A stretch of 64,000 bases of DNA from positions 62,001-126,000 of the forward strand of contig MVDH01000006.1 in NCBI GenBank assembly GCA_003056245.1, read 5' to 3'. Positions within the stretch are counted from its first letter, which is position 1. The number at the start of each line of letters is the position of its first letter. The DNA is from Cellvibrio sp. 79. Lineage in GTDB: Bacteria; Pseudomonadota; Gammaproteobacteria; Pseudomonadales; Cellvibrionaceae. The translations under genes and the position numbers were made by a program. This document shows positions 47,385-56,820 of this stretch, piece by piece. The notes beneath the pieces were generated by a model. That model had not been told where the DNA came from. It made no database searches and saw nothing but the letters and a program-made list of their open reading frames with translations.

Positions 47385-50300
47385 TTAAACTGCAGCCAAT
47401 TCTGCAGCTTCGTCCACATCTACCGTTACCAAACGGGAAACACCCGGTTCATGCATGGTAACACCCAATAGCTGATGCGCCATTTCCATCGCGTTTTTGT
47501 TGTGGGTGATATAAATAAACTGCACATGCGCCGACATTTCTTCCACCATACGCGCATAGCGGCCAACGTTAGCGTCGTCGAGCGGTGCATCCACTTCATC
47601 GAGCATACAGAAAGGTGCAGGATTCAAACGGAAAATAGAAAACACCAATGCAATTGCTGTCAGTGCTTTTTCACCACCGGAAAGCAAATGAATTGTACTG
47701 TTACGCTTGCCCGGTGGGCGCGCCATAATAGTGATGCCGGTATCCAGTAATTCGTCACCAGTTAATTCAAGGTACGCATGGCCACCACCAAATACTTTGG
47801 GGAACAACTCTTGCAAACTTTTATTAACCTGATCGAATGTTTCTTTAAAGCGGGTGCGAGTTTCACGATCAATTCGTTTAATCGCATTTTCCAATGTTTC
47901 CAGCGCCTCCATTAAATCGGCATTTTGTGCATCCAGATAATTTTTGCGCTCGGACTCAGTTTTGTATTCATCTATCGCCGCGAGGTTGATGGGGCCGAGA
48001 CGGGAAATACGACCCGCAATTGCTTCCAATTCTTCTTCCAGCGGTTTCACTTCGGTGCCTTCCGGCATTTCGGCCAGAATGCTTTCCAGATTCAATTCTT
48101 CTTCCTGCAATTGCTCAACAATAGTTGCGCGTTGCACTTCAAACATTTGTGCAGCAAGACGCTCTTGCTCAAGATGCGCACGCACTGCTTGCACTTCCTG
48201 CTCTGCGCGACTGCGCGCTTGCTCGGAATTACGCAACTCGTGCTCTACGGTTTCCAATGCACGGCGCGCTTCCGTTAAAGAGGCTTCAACCGACAAACGT
48301 TTGGCCAGGCTTGCCTCAAGCTCAAGCTTATATTCTTCGACCGGATCGCGATTATCTGCGATGCTCGCTAATAAATGTTCACGGCGCTCTTGCAAACGGG
48401 ATGTTTGCTCCTGCAAACGGCCGATTCCCAATCGAATCGAATCCAACTGGGTTTTTACCGATTGGAAGCGCATCGCTAATTCATGGGCTTTATCTTTGTC
48501 GTGACGAGCGCGCTGGCGAGCGGTATCAAGACCAATGCGGATATCATCACGCTGTTGCAATAAAGTCTCGCGCAATTCCGTATCTTGTTCCATCATCTCG
48601 ATGGCTTCACTCAGGATCATGCGCGCTTCCGACAGATGCTCCGCTTCTTGCTCCATTTGCTCGCGAGCTTCGCGAATTTCATTTTCAGCACGTTCGCGGC
48701 GCATATTGATTTGCTCAACACGAACTTGTTTGGCACTGAGCTGTGAACGCAATTCACCATATTTACGATTTTGCTCGTCCACTTCCCGGCGCAATGTTTC
48801 GCGATCTTGCTCAAGGCGCTTGACTGTTGCGCGACCTTCTTCCAATTGCAGATTCAATAATTCGACTTGTTCTTCTGCATCCGCTAACTGTGCACTTAAC
48901 TCTTCAAGTTCCTGACGACGGGCAATAACACCGGAGCTTGCATCGGTATCGCGCGTGACACGCACCCAGTGCGGACTTAACCAAATACCATCGCGGGTAA
49001 TTACGGATTCATTTGCAGATAGTTGTTTGCGTAATGCCAATGCTGCTGTGAGATCTTCTGCAACATAAATACCGGCAAGCACACCATTTACATCCCATGG
49101 TGCGCTGACGTTATCACTGAGCAATTTAGCTTTAGTGAAAGAAGTTGCCGCTGTTTTTGCGGCAGTATCAAACAGAACCAATTCGCCCTGGGTTAAATCG
49201 CCGAGCAGCGTTGCAACGGAGTCGAGGCTATCAGCACAGACCGCTTGCAAGCTGGAACCGAGAACAGTTTCGAGCGCCTTATCCCAACCATCATTAACGC
49301 TAACGGATTCAGCCAAACGTGTATTGCCACTTAAACCCTGCTGATCCAGCCATTGAGTAACGGCTTTATTTTTTTCACCTAACGCGGCTTGTTGCAGCGC
49401 TTCCAATGAAGCATGGCGGCCACGCATGGTTTGTAATTTACTTTTAACCTGATCCAGTTCATTAACCAGACGATTGTTGTCGTTGCGGGTGTTATCCAAC
49501 TGCTCGGATTGCTCATCTAATTGCGCGCGTTTTTCTTCCGCCACCAAATCCATTTCCGCCAATTGTTCATTCAATTGGTTAATGGATTCGTCTTCTGAGC
49601 CTTCTTGTAAATTATTTTTTTCTTCACGCAATTTTTCGATGCGCTGCAACAAACGCTGCTGAACTTGTTCAAGATGCTGGATACGGGATTGTTGAACTTC
49701 AGCGCGTTGACGCGGTTCGGAAGCACGCTGGTTAAAACTGTCCCATTCGTTTTGCCAGCGCTGCATGGATTCTTCAGCGTCAATCAATGACTCGCTGGAA
49801 GTTTCTTCGGCGGCTTTGATCAAATCGAGCTCTGGTTCTAACTCCAGCAACTCAGCTTCCCAGGTTTCAGCTTTTTGAGTATCAACTGCTAAATTTTCTT
49901 CAGCTTCTTTGCTATCGCGTGTGGTTTGATCCAGGTCGGTTTGTAATTGGCGCGCGCGCTCATTAGCGTGCTGGATGCTTTGCTCAAGACGCGCAATTTC
50001 AGCACCTATCGCATAATAACGTCCTTGAACTTCATTAAACTTATCGCCCAATTCAGTGTACTGGGTACGATATTTTTCGATTTGCGTGTCCTTATTAACC
50101 TGATCAGTGACAAAAGACTCCATGCGCAATTCAAGATCGCGAATTCCCGCCTGTTTGGCTTTCGCTTGTAGATCCAGTTGCTGATATTTCAATGCTTGCA
50201 ATTGCGCTTTTAATAAACGCTCTTCTTTTTTGAACTCTGCATATTTTTCGGCAGCTTGTGCCTGGCGCTGCAAGCGAGAAAGCTGGCGCTCCAGTTCATC

Positions 50301-50894
50301 GCGGATATCCGTCAGACGCTCAAGGTTTTCCTGGGTGCGGCGCATGCGGTTTTCGGTATCTTTGCGGCGTTCTTTGTATTTGGAAATACCGGCCGCTTCC
50401 TCGATGTAAACGCGCAATTCTTCTGGCTTGGCTTCGATCAATTTGGAGATCATGCCCTGCTCGATAATTGCGTAACTGCGCGGCCCCAAACCGGTGCCAA
50501 GGAAAATATCGGTAATGTCACGACGACGACACTTGGTGCCATTCAGGTAATAGCTGTTGTCACCATCGCGGGACACTTTGCGTTTGATACTGATTTCAGT
50601 AAAACCGGCATATTCACCGGTGAGGGTTGCATCCGAGTTATCGAATACTAATTCAATTGAAGCTTGACCAACCGGCTTGCGGCCACTGGAGCCATTGAAG
50701 ATAACGTCAGTCATGTTTTCGCCACGCAGGTTCTTGGCGGAAGACTCGCCCATTACCCAACGCACAGCGTCGATGATGTTGGATTTGCCGCAACCATTGG
50801 GGCCTACTACAGCGCACAAATTGCTGGGGAAGTTGACCGTCGTCGGATCAACGAAAGATTTAAAGCCAGCCAGCTTGATGCACTTTAACCGCAT
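47385..50894 (-). CDS. smc: Chromosome segregation ATPase Smc
   Basis: Smc is the ATPase of the Smc-ScpAB condensin. It has Walker A GPNGCGKSNIIDAVRWVMGE, two long coiled coils and a hinge near residues 520-650 (DKALETVLGSSLQAVCADS). The C-terminal signature is LLSGGEKALTAIALVFSIF and Walker B is FCMLDEVDAPLDDANV. The 1169 residues match the family. The presence of both Smc and MksB in the same 16 kb is notable. Partner genes scpA and scpB are not in the window. The start has only a weak GGA upstream. Confidence 0.97.
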   Translation of the reverse strand: MRLKCIKLAGFKSFVDPTTVNFPSNLCAVVGPNGCGKSNIIDAVRWVMGESSAKNLRGENMTDVIFNGSSGRKPVGQASIELVFDNSDATLTGEYAGFTEISIKRKVSRDGDNSYYLNGTKCRRRDITDIFLGTGLGPRSYAIIEQGMISKLIEAKPEELRVYIEEAAGISKYKERRKDTENRMRRTQENLERLTDIRDELERQLSRLQRQAQAAEKYAEFKKEERLLKAQLQALKYQQLDLQAKAKQAGIRDLELRMESFVTDQVNKDTQIEKYRTQYTELGDKFNEVQGRYYAIGAEIARLEQSIQHANERARQLQTDLDQTTRDSKEAEENLAVDTQKAETWEAELLELEPELDLIKAAEETSSESLIDAEESMQRWQNEWDSFNQRASEPRQRAEVQQSRIQHLEQVQQRLLQRIEKLREEKNNLQEGSEDESINQLNEQLAEMDLVAEEKRAQLDEQSEQLDNTRNDNNRLVNELDQVKSKLQTMRGRHASLEALQQAALGEKNKAVTQWLDQQGLSGNTRLAESVSVNDGWDKALETVLGSSLQAVCADSLDSVATLLGDLTQGELVLFDTAAKTAATSFTKAKLLSDNVSAPWDVNGVLAGIYVAEDLTAALALRKQLSANESVITRDGIWLSPHWVRVTRDTDASSGVIARRQELEELSAQLADAEEQVELLNLQLEEGRATVKRLEQDRETLRREVDEQNRKYGELRSQLSAKQVRVEQINMRRERAENEIREAREQMEQEAEHLSEARMILSEAIEMMEQDTELRETLLQQRDDIRIGLDTARQRARHDKDKAHELAMRFQSVKTQLDSIRLGIGRLQEQTSRLQERREHLLASIADNRDPVEEYKLELEASLAKRLSVEASLTEARRALETVEHELRNSEQARSRAEQEVQAVRAHLEQERLAAQMFEVQRATIVEQLQEEELNLESILAEMPEGTEVKPLEEELEAIAGRISRLGPINLAAIDEYKTESERKNYLDAQNADLMEALETLENAIKRIDRETRTRFKETFDQVNKSLQELFPKVFGGGHAYLELTGDELLDTGITIMARPPGKRNSTIHLLSGGEKALTAIALVFSIFRLNPAPFCMLDEVDAPLDDANVGRYARMVEEMSAHVQFIYITHNKNAMEMAHQLLGVTMHEPGVSRLVTVDVDEAAELAAV

Positions 50895-51035
50895 AGTTCC
50901 ACATCACCATTATTTGTATCTAGCCAGGTTTCCTGTGCCAAAAGCGCCCCCACTTCTGACCGCACCTGTTCAATATTTATCCGCTGGCAAGCTACTTGCC
51001 TAGCTACTTGATTTTGTTGATGTTTTTCAGAGCGG

Positions 51036-51080
51036 CAAAAAAAATCCCGCCCCAGTAAAAAACATTTAAGGGCGGGATTC
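51036..51080 (-). terminator. Terminator after ccmI
   Basis: AATCCCGCCC (51043-51052) pairs with GGGCGGGATT (51070-51079) and on the minus strand a T run follows. It closes ccmH-ccmI. In the rest of the 50895-51201 gap there is only a small inverted repeat GGCAAG-CTA-CTTGCC (50986-51000) and no gene. Confidence 0.9.
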
Positions 51081-51201
51081 TACACATTTACGCCGCGCTT
51101 TACACCCGCCGTGAAACACAAAGCCAAACAGGTCAAAAAAGCGCGTAAATTTTGTTCAAATCCAGCAAGATCAGGCGATTCAGCGCGATCTTGATGGCAG
51201 T

Positions 51202-52485
51202 TTATTTAACTTGGCGATCAATGGTGACATTGACTACCGGGCCGGAGGTGGTTAGATCAACGGGCCCCAAGCTGCCCTCCCAATCACCTGGCTTTGCAGT
51301 TGCTGTGCCATCATTTGATATGCGAGCCACAACTTCCACCTCATCGAACGAGCCAAGACTCATTGCCGGTGTCATCGCCATGGACTCATTCAACAGCACA
51401 ACCCGCGGCAAATCAGCGACCTTCACACGATCAATGGCCAATGGCATTTTTGCCCCCTGATAAGCACGTGCATAAACAAATACCACCTGATCAGGTTGGG
51501 CTTTGACTCCATCGGCAAGGCTTACATGGATGCCGATCTGACGGCCATTTCGCGCGCGCTCCAGATTCTCGACCGAACCGCCTTCCGCAAAATACAACGT
51601 GGCTGCACGCTCAATACCCGCTGAAAGTGATTGGCCTGTTGGAGTATCCTCACCAACCAGCTTAACGACACGCTCCCAGTGCTTCATCGCATTGACATAA
51701 TCCTTTTTGGAGAACGCATTAATACCGGCCAATCCCAAAGCCATTGTGTTATCCGGTTCTGCCTTTAATACTTTGGCAACCAGATCGTTAATTTCAGGAT
51801 TGGTTTGGCGTCCCTCGCGTAAGAACATTGCCTGGGCCAATTCCGCCATCACCATGGCAGATTCTTTATCTCGCTGTAATACCTGCTGGTACGCATTCAC
51901 CGCTTTATCAAATTCGTTCAACTCCATGTAATTGCGGGCAAGGAAAAACCAATACTGCAAATGGTCCGGAATATCGGCAAGACGCGCTTCAATCAGGCGA
52001 TTCACCTCGCGTGTACGCACCGGATCAGGATTGCGCCCGGCCTTTATATCTTCAGCATCAAGTTGTTGCTTTAATTCTTGCGCCTGACGCACTTCAACAT
52101 CAGCACTGCTTCCCAAATGATGGTACAAACCCCAGGCACTAACGATCGCCAGCACGGCAACAACGGCAAAGGTTTTGATTCCAAACTTTCCATTATTATT
52201 CGCTGGTAATGCGGCGCGCACTGTTGCCTCGTCATCAAGCAGAGTCCGTTCTTGCTCAAGCTTTAATTGATCATATTGAATCTGATCGATACGACCGTCA
52301 GCTAATTGCACATCCAGCTCGGCAATATGTTCACGAAACAACCGAATATTTTCTTCAAGACGCGCATTGACTTCAGTAGCAAGCGCAACTGTTGTTGCTT
52401 CTTTGCGCTGTCTTAATAAAGGCCAAAATAAAAAAACCAGCGCGATAACACTCAGGAGCGATGCCCCTACCCACAAGGACATCAT
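51202..52485 (-). CDS. ccmI: Cytochrome c biogenesis protein CcmI
   Basis: CcmI presents apocytochrome c to the haem ligation step. An N-terminal helix (about 3-22) and a second helix (about 100-122, FAVVAVLAIVSAWGLYHH) frame a cytoplasmic loop with LREHIAELDVQLADGRI-like sequence. TPR motifs follow: LQYWFFLARNYMELNEFDKA and AVNAYQQVLQRDKESAMVMA. The C-terminal half is periplasmic. The 427 residues are usual for the long form. It overlaps ccmH by four bases. Confidence 0.93.
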   Translation of the reverse strand: MMSLWVGASLLSVIALVFLFWPLLRQRKEATTVALATEVNARLEENIRLFREHIAELDVQLADGRIDQIQYDQLKLEQERTLLDDEATVRAALPANNNGKFGIKTFAVVAVLAIVSAWGLYHHLGSSADVEVRQAQELKQQLDAEDIKAGRNPDPVRTREVNRLIEARLADIPDHLQYWFFLARNYMELNEFDKAVNAYQQVLQRDKESAMVMAELAQAMFLREGRQTNPEINDLVAKVLKAEPDNTMALGLAGINAFSKKDYVNAMKHWERVVKLVGEDTPTGQSLSAGIERAATLYFAEGGSVENLERARNGRQIGIHVSLADGVKAQPDQVVFVYARAYQGAKMPLAIDRVKVADLPRVVLLNESMAMTPAMSLGSFDEVEVVARISNDGTATAKPGDWEGSLGPVDLTTSGPVVNVTIDRQVK

Positions 52486-53000
52486 TTGTTTTTCTCCTGA
52501 TTATTTTTATTAATCGATTTTGACTCCGGATTATCTCGCAATAAAGCATCCAGGCGCGCGCGCTCCTGCTGGGATAAACCTGTATCAACTTCCGTAGCGA
52601 GACGCCGACGCTTACGCACAATTAACAATAAAAGTAATGCACCAAAGACCAGTAATAAAACAGGTGCAGACCACAACAACATAGTCGCCGGGGTCAAGCG
52701 CGGGCGATATAAAATAAACTCACCATAACGCTCAACCATAAAACTAACTATTTCCTGATCGGACTTACCGTCCTTAATCATCAATTCAAGTTCACGCCGC
52801 AAATCCATTGCAACCGGTGAATTGGTTCCGGCGAGATTTTGGTTCTGACATTTCGGGCAACGCATTTCATCAATAAATGTTTGATAGCGCTGGCGATCAA
52901 CTTCATTATCAAATTCATGAACCTCGATTGCTGCAAAACCCGTTTGCACAGTAAAGAGAAGGCTAAACGCGGCAAATACTTTTATTAGAGTCTTGTACAT
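52482..53000 (-). CDS. ccmH: Cytochrome c biogenesis protein CcmH
   Basis: CcmH is a membrane-anchored thiol reductant for apocytochrome c. It has a signal peptide and then the active site MRCPKCQNQNLAGTNSPVA. A C-terminal helix LLWSAPVLLLVFGALLLLLI anchors it. The 172-residue length suits the short CcmH that pairs with CcmI. Upstream of it (53001-53228) there is no ccm gene: plus-strand tRNAs separate it from ccmG, so it needs its own promoter. A TATACT-like box near 53036 is a weak candidate. Confidence 0.95.
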   Translation of the reverse strand: MYKTLIKVFAAFSLLFTVQTGFAAIEVHEFDNEVDRQRYQTFIDEMRCPKCQNQNLAGTNSPVAMDLRRELELMIKDGKSDQEIVSFMVERYGEFILYRPRLTPATMLLWSAPVLLLVFGALLLLLIVRKRRRLATEVDTGLSQQERARLDALLRDNPESKSINKNNQEKNK

Positions 53001-53158
53001 GACTTATTCCAGATACACGAAAAATTCTGCGCGAGTATAACAACTCACAAGGCCGGCGGGAAATTTTACCAACGAGCCCAAAAAACAATCACAAGTGTTT
53101 GTTTTCCATCCGTTTTTTATAAATTTTTCAAAAAAATGACGAATCTGTTAAAAAAAGG

Positions 53159-53186
53159 TTGACCGATAGTTTTACATGATTAGAAT
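53159..53186 (+). promoter_or_regulatory. Promoter of the tRNA-Val/tRNA-Asp unit
   Basis: TTGACC (53159-53164), a 16-base spacer and TAGAAT (53181-53186). The discriminator ACGCGCC is GC-rich, as in stringently controlled stable-RNA promoters. It lies 43 bases before tRNA-Val. Confidence 0.8.
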
Positions 53187-53228
53187 ACGCGCCACCAACA
53201 AGGTGAGCGCTGAAAAGCGTGAAATCTT

Positions 53229-53304
53229 GGGCGGTTAGCTCAGTTGGTAGAGCAATGCCCTTACAAGGCATGGGTCACAAGTTCGAGTCTTGTACCGCCC
53301 ACCA
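53229..53304 (+). tRNA. tRNA-Val (anticodon TAC)
   Basis: The acceptor arms GGGCGGT and ACCGCCC pair fully. The anticodon stem ATGCC/GGCAT holds the loop CTTACAA with anticodon TAC. The T loop is TTCGAGT. The encoded CCA ends the gene. It is followed after 39 bases by tRNA-Asp and probably cotranscribed. Confidence 0.97.
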
Positions 53305-53343
53305 CTCTTACTCAAAAGGTAAATGTGGTTTTTGTGACGCAGC

Positions 53344-53420
53344 GGACCGGTAGTTCAGTCGGTTAGAATGCCGGCCTGTCACGCCGGAGGTCGCGGGTTC
53401 GAGCCCCGTCCGGTCCGCCA
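53344..53420 (+). tRNA. tRNA-Asp (anticodon GTC)
   Basis: GGACCGG pairs with CCGGTCC. The anticodon stem CCGGC/GCCGG holds the loop CTGTCAC with anticodon GTC. The discriminator base is G and CCA is encoded. It is the last gene of the tRNA unit and a terminator follows within 15 bases. Confidence 0.97.
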
Positions 53421-53433
53421 CTATTTAGAAATG

Positions 53434-53461
53434 AAAAAAGCCCCACACATGGGGCTTTTTT
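53434..53461 (+). terminator. Terminator of the tRNA unit
   Basis: AGCCCCA (53439-53445) pairs with TGGGGCT (53450-53456) with A-rich and T-rich flanks. It works on the plus strand and possibly on both. Confidence 0.9.
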
Positions 53462-53536
53462 TATGCCTGCCTCTTTTACAGAAATTAACTCTTTCCTTTA
53501 TTAGCTTTTCCAACCGCCTCCGATAGAACTGCAACA

Positions 53537-53683
53537 TTACAACGCTTTACCAGCCCCCTCCTCTGGGTGAGATGCAGTATCGGCCTTGATATGTTTATAC
53601 GCGTACACACCTACATAGGTAATCATTACGCAGCTTAAAATAATAATTATCAACCCAAGCACTATTACTGAATCCAGATACAT
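53537..53683 (-). CDS. Small membrane protein, 48 residues
   Basis: The minus-strand frame starts ATG at 53683. It reads MYLDSVIVLGLIIIILSCVM, continues ITYVGVYAYKHIKADTASHP and ends EEGAGKAL. It has one membrane helix (about 5-27) and a short charged C-tail. GGAGGTGATAA directly before the ATG is an almost perfect match to the anti-Shine-Dalgarno, strong evidence that it is translated. It is reminiscent of DUF3149-like small proteins but the family is unsure. It lies 47 bases after the ccmG terminator and faces the tRNA unit. Function unknown. Confidence 0.75.
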   Translation of the reverse strand: MYLDSVIVLGLIIIILSCVMITYVGVYAYKHIKADTASHPEEGAGKAL

Positions 53684-53730
53684 TTATCACCTCCGCGTTT
53701 ACGTTTAATGAATTCAGTTTACGCGCGGAT

Positions 53731-53762
53731 AAAAAAAGGGATTTGATATACATCAAATCCCC
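53731..53762 (-). terminator. Terminator after ccmG
   Basis: GGGATTTGAT (53738-53747) pairs with ATCAAATCCC (53752-53761), followed by seven T on the minus strand. It ends the ccmABCDEFG transcript about 30 bases after the ccmG stop. The small membrane protein gene lies just beyond it. Confidence 0.9.
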
Positions 53763-53790
53763 TGTGCCCGGACAAGCAAGTAAGTCGGAA

Positions 53791-54336
53791 CTATTTCAGG
53801 CTTTCATAGATCGGTTTAATAGTTTCATTCCAGTTCTGTTCATTCACAATACCAATATGCTTGTAGCGAATCACTCCCTGCTTATCAACCACATATGTCT
53901 CTGGATAACCAAATACGCCAAGATTCAACGCCAGACGACCATCATCATCGAGCACCGTGAAAACATAAGGATTATGTAATTCAGCCAGCCAGCGTTGCGC
54001 GTCCTCAACATTATCTTTGTAGTTAATACCGTAGATAGGGACACCCTGCGCTTTAAGCACATTGAGAAATGGATGCTCTTGCTTACAAGGCGCACACCAG
54101 GTTGCCCAAACGTTTAATAAGCCCGCTTTACCCTTGATCATTTCCTGGTTTGCTTTAACCAACCCCGGAGAATTTTCTGATGCAGAAACAACAGGCAACT
54201 CAAAAACAGGAATCGGTTTATTCAGCAACGCAGATGGCATTTCGTCCGGATTCAACGAGAGGCCGCGCCAAAATAAAATTGCCAGGATCACAAAAATCAT
54301 TAAGGGAATAAACAAAAAAAGCCGCTGCTTATTCAT
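53791..54336 (-). CDS. ccmG: Thiol:disulfide interchange protein CcmG (DsbE)
   Basis: CcmG is a membrane-tethered thioredoxin-like reductant for cytochrome c maturation. An N-terminal helix (about 5-25) is followed by a thioredoxin fold with WATWCAPCKQEHPFL and the cis-Pro region FGYPETYVVDKQG. The ATG at 54336 follows GGGAG and overlaps the end of ccmF by 8 bases. Length is 181 residues. Confidence 0.96.
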   Translation of the reverse strand: MNKQRLFLFIPLMIFVILAILFWRGLSLNPDEMPSALLNKPIPVFELPVVSASENSPGLVKANQEMIKGKAGLLNVWATWCAPCKQEHPFLNVLKAQGVPIYGINYKDNVEDAQRWLAELHNPYVFTVLDDDGRLALNLGVFGYPETYVVDKQGVIRYKHIGIVNEQNWNETIKPIYESLK

Positions 54337-56335
54337 TAGCAAGCACTCCCGACGTTGCAATGCCAGACTGCTGCTCCACCTTGATGGCTTTACGATAACG
54401 TTTATCTGCTACAGCAAGCACTGCACCAAAAGCCATCATCAATGCGCCCAACCAAATCCAGCGCACGAAAGGCTTTAAGTGAACTCGCATCGCCCACGCC
54501 GTGTCCGTAAGCGGCTCACCCATCGCTACATATAGATCGCGAAAGAGCCCAACATCCAGCGCAACCTCGGTCATAGTATTACCCGACGCAAGATAACGAC
54601 GTTTTTGCGGTTTCATTTCACGCAAAAACTTTCCATCTTGCATTACTTTTATTACGGCCTGCTCAGCCTGATAATTGGGGCCATCGATGTGTTCGAGTTT
54701 TTCCAACACAAATTCGTAATCAATCACCTCAACATGCTGCCCTACTTCCATACGAATATCGCGTTGCTCTGTATAGATGCTGGTAAGACCTATACCCGTT
54801 ACCGTTACCGCGATGCCGGCATGCGCAACAATCATTGCGTAATAACTCAAGCTTAATTTTTTCAGGCCAACCAAAATATTTTCCGCATTGCGTAAGCGAT
54901 GAACGATATCGGCAATCAATGCAATAAAGATCCAGCTTGAAATAAATACAGCTAATGCAGCGAGGATTTCATATTTATCGCGATAGAAAAATGGAAATGC
55001 CAAACCAATTACCAAACTGATTACCCACGGCTTCCACAAAAGTTGCAGCATCTGCTTCTTGGACGTGCGCTTCCAGTTGGCGATTGGACCAAATGCCATT
55101 AGCAAACATAACAAGCCCATCAACGGCAAAAAGAATAAATTAAAATAAGGTGGACCTACGGAAATTTTGCCGAGCCCCAAAGCATCCGCGATTAACGGAT
55201 ACAAGGTTCCCAGTAAAACCATAATCATGATGATAGTGAGCAGAATATTATTGCCCAGCAACAACGTTTCGCGGGAGACCCAGTCAAATCCGGTAGAGCC
55301 TTTCACAACAGGGGCACGCAACGCATACAACGTTAACGAAGCTCCAACAACAACAAGCAAGAAGCCCAGCACAAAAACACCGCGCTCAGGATCATTAGCA
55401 AATGCATGCACCGATGTTAAAACACCTGAACGAACCAGGAAGGTTCCGAGCAAACTTAATGAGAAAGTAAAAATCGCCAGCAGGATTGTCCAGCTTTTAA
55501 AAAGGCTACGCTTTTCAGTAACAGCAAGAGAGTGAATTAGCGCGGTGCCAATCAACCAGGGCAAGAAAGAAGCATTTTCTACCGGATCCCAAAACCACCA
55601 ACCACCCCAACCCAATTCGTAGTAAGCCCACCAGCTACCCAATGCAATACCAACTGACAAGAACCCCCATGCCATCGTTGCCCAGGGACGAGACCAACGG
55701 GCCCACGCGCTATCGAGGCGACCAGTTAACAAGGCCGCAATTGCAAATGCAAAACTTACGCTGAAGCCGACATAACCCATGTATAAAACAGGAGGATGGA
55801 TAATCAAACCTATATCTTGCAATAGCGGATTCAAATCGCTGCCATCTTGTGGCGGGATAGGAAGAATGCGATCAAATGGATTTGAGGTTAATAAAATAAA
55901 CAGCAAAAAGCCGACAGCAACAAAACCTAAAATTGACAGTACGCGCGCTTGCATATCCAACGGCAACGATTTACTGAAAATAGCCACAGCAAATGTCCAA
56001 CCGGATAACATTAAAATCCACAGCAATAATGACCCCTCATGCCCGCCCCAGACCGCACTGATTTTATAATAAACAGGCAGTAGTGAGTTGGAGTTGGAGG
56101 CAACATATTTCACGGAAAAATCATCGTGGACAAACGAATAAACCAGACAACAAAAAGAAAATGCAACAAAAATAAAAAATCCGACCGCCAGTGAGCGAGC
56201 AGATTGCATCAATAAAGTGCTGCCAAGATAGGTACCGCTCAGCGGTAAAACAAATAATGCGACGCTTAAACAAAGCGACAGAATTAATGCAAACTGCCCC
56301 AGCTCGGGGGCCAACTGGACAAAATCAAGCACCAT
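54329..56335 (-). CDS. ccmF: Haem lyase subunit CcmF
   Basis: CcmF is a multi-span inner-membrane protein that attaches haem to apocytochrome. The WWD domain reads ELGWGGWWFWDPVENASFLP. Conserved helices and His residues follow (GTALIHSLAVTEKRSLFKSW). A C-terminal periplasmic domain with MTEVALDVGLFRDLYVAMGE is typical. The 668-residue length is standard. Its start overlaps the end of ccmE by 11 bases. Confidence 0.97.
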   Translation of the reverse strand: MVLDFVQLAPELGQFALILSLCLSVALFVLPLSGTYLGSTLLMQSARSLAVGFFIFVAFSFCCLVYSFVHDDFSVKYVASNSNSLLPVYYKISAVWGGHEGSLLLWILMLSGWTFAVAIFSKSLPLDMQARVLSILGFVAVGFLLFILLTSNPFDRILPIPPQDGSDLNPLLQDIGLIIHPPVLYMGYVGFSVSFAFAIAALLTGRLDSAWARWSRPWATMAWGFLSVGIALGSWWAYYELGWGGWWFWDPVENASFLPWLIGTALIHSLAVTEKRSLFKSWTILLAIFTFSLSLLGTFLVRSGVLTSVHAFANDPERGVFVLGFLLVVVGASLTLYALRAPVVKGSTGFDWVSRETLLLGNNILLTIIMIMVLLGTLYPLIADALGLGKISVGPPYFNLFFLPLMGLLCLLMAFGPIANWKRTSKKQMLQLLWKPWVISLVIGLAFPFFYRDKYEILAALAVFISSWIFIALIADIVHRLRNAENILVGLKKLSLSYYAMIVAHAGIAVTVTGIGLTSIYTEQRDIRMEVGQHVEVIDYEFVLEKLEHIDGPNYQAEQAVIKVMQDGKFLREMKPQKRRYLASGNTMTEVALDVGLFRDLYVAMGEPLTDTAWAMRVHLKPFVRWIWLGALMMAFGAVLAVADKRYRKAIKVEQQSGIATSGVLANE

Positions 56336-56789
56336 ATTTCAGGCCCTCGCAGGTTTTTTGATGCTCACCCTTGTCCTTCATTGCTTCAGCAACCTCAGGT
56401 GGCGTGTAGTTTTCATCGTGTTTAGCTAATACTTCGCTGGCATTAATTTCGCCAGATTCCGTAACAACTCCATTGATCACAGCGGCTTCACCTTCCGCAA
56501 ACAAATCCGGCAATATCCCGTTGAAATTAACTTTGACATCAGCAATGCCATCGGTAATTAAAAAATGAATTTCCAATGAAGTATCGGAACGCTGAATACT
56601 ACCCGGCTTAACACAACCGCCTGCTCGAATGCGTGTGTTGTGCGGGACATCACCTGACGCAATTTTGCTGGGAGGGTAAAACAGGTTGATATTTTCCCGC
56701 AACGCATAGGCCATCAAGCCAACAGCGATGCTGGAAAACACCACAATAAAAATCACAATCATTAAACGTTGTTTGCGCACCGGATGCAT
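56325..56789 (-). CDS. ccmE: Haem chaperone CcmE
   Basis: CcmE carries haem covalently in the periplasm. The N-terminal anchor has RLMIVIFIVVFSSIAVGLMA. The OB-fold part has IRAGGCVKPGSIQRSDTSLE and IVYNGILPDLF-like sequence (VNFNGILPDLFAEGEAAVI). The haem-binding His is in LAKHDENYTPPEV. At 154 residues it is normal. The KHDENY motif has the His used in the gammaproteobacterial form. Confidence 0.96.
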   Translation of the reverse strand: MHPVRKQRLMIVIFIVVFSSIAVGLMAYALRENINLFYPPSKIASGDVPHNTRIRAGGCVKPGSIQRSDTSLEIHFLITDGIADVKVNFNGILPDLFAEGEAAVINGVVTESGEINASEVLAKHDENYTPPEVAEAMKDKGEHQKTCEGLKYGA

Positions 56790-56820
56790 GGTTTTGAATC
56801 TCTATAAACGAATCGAATAA

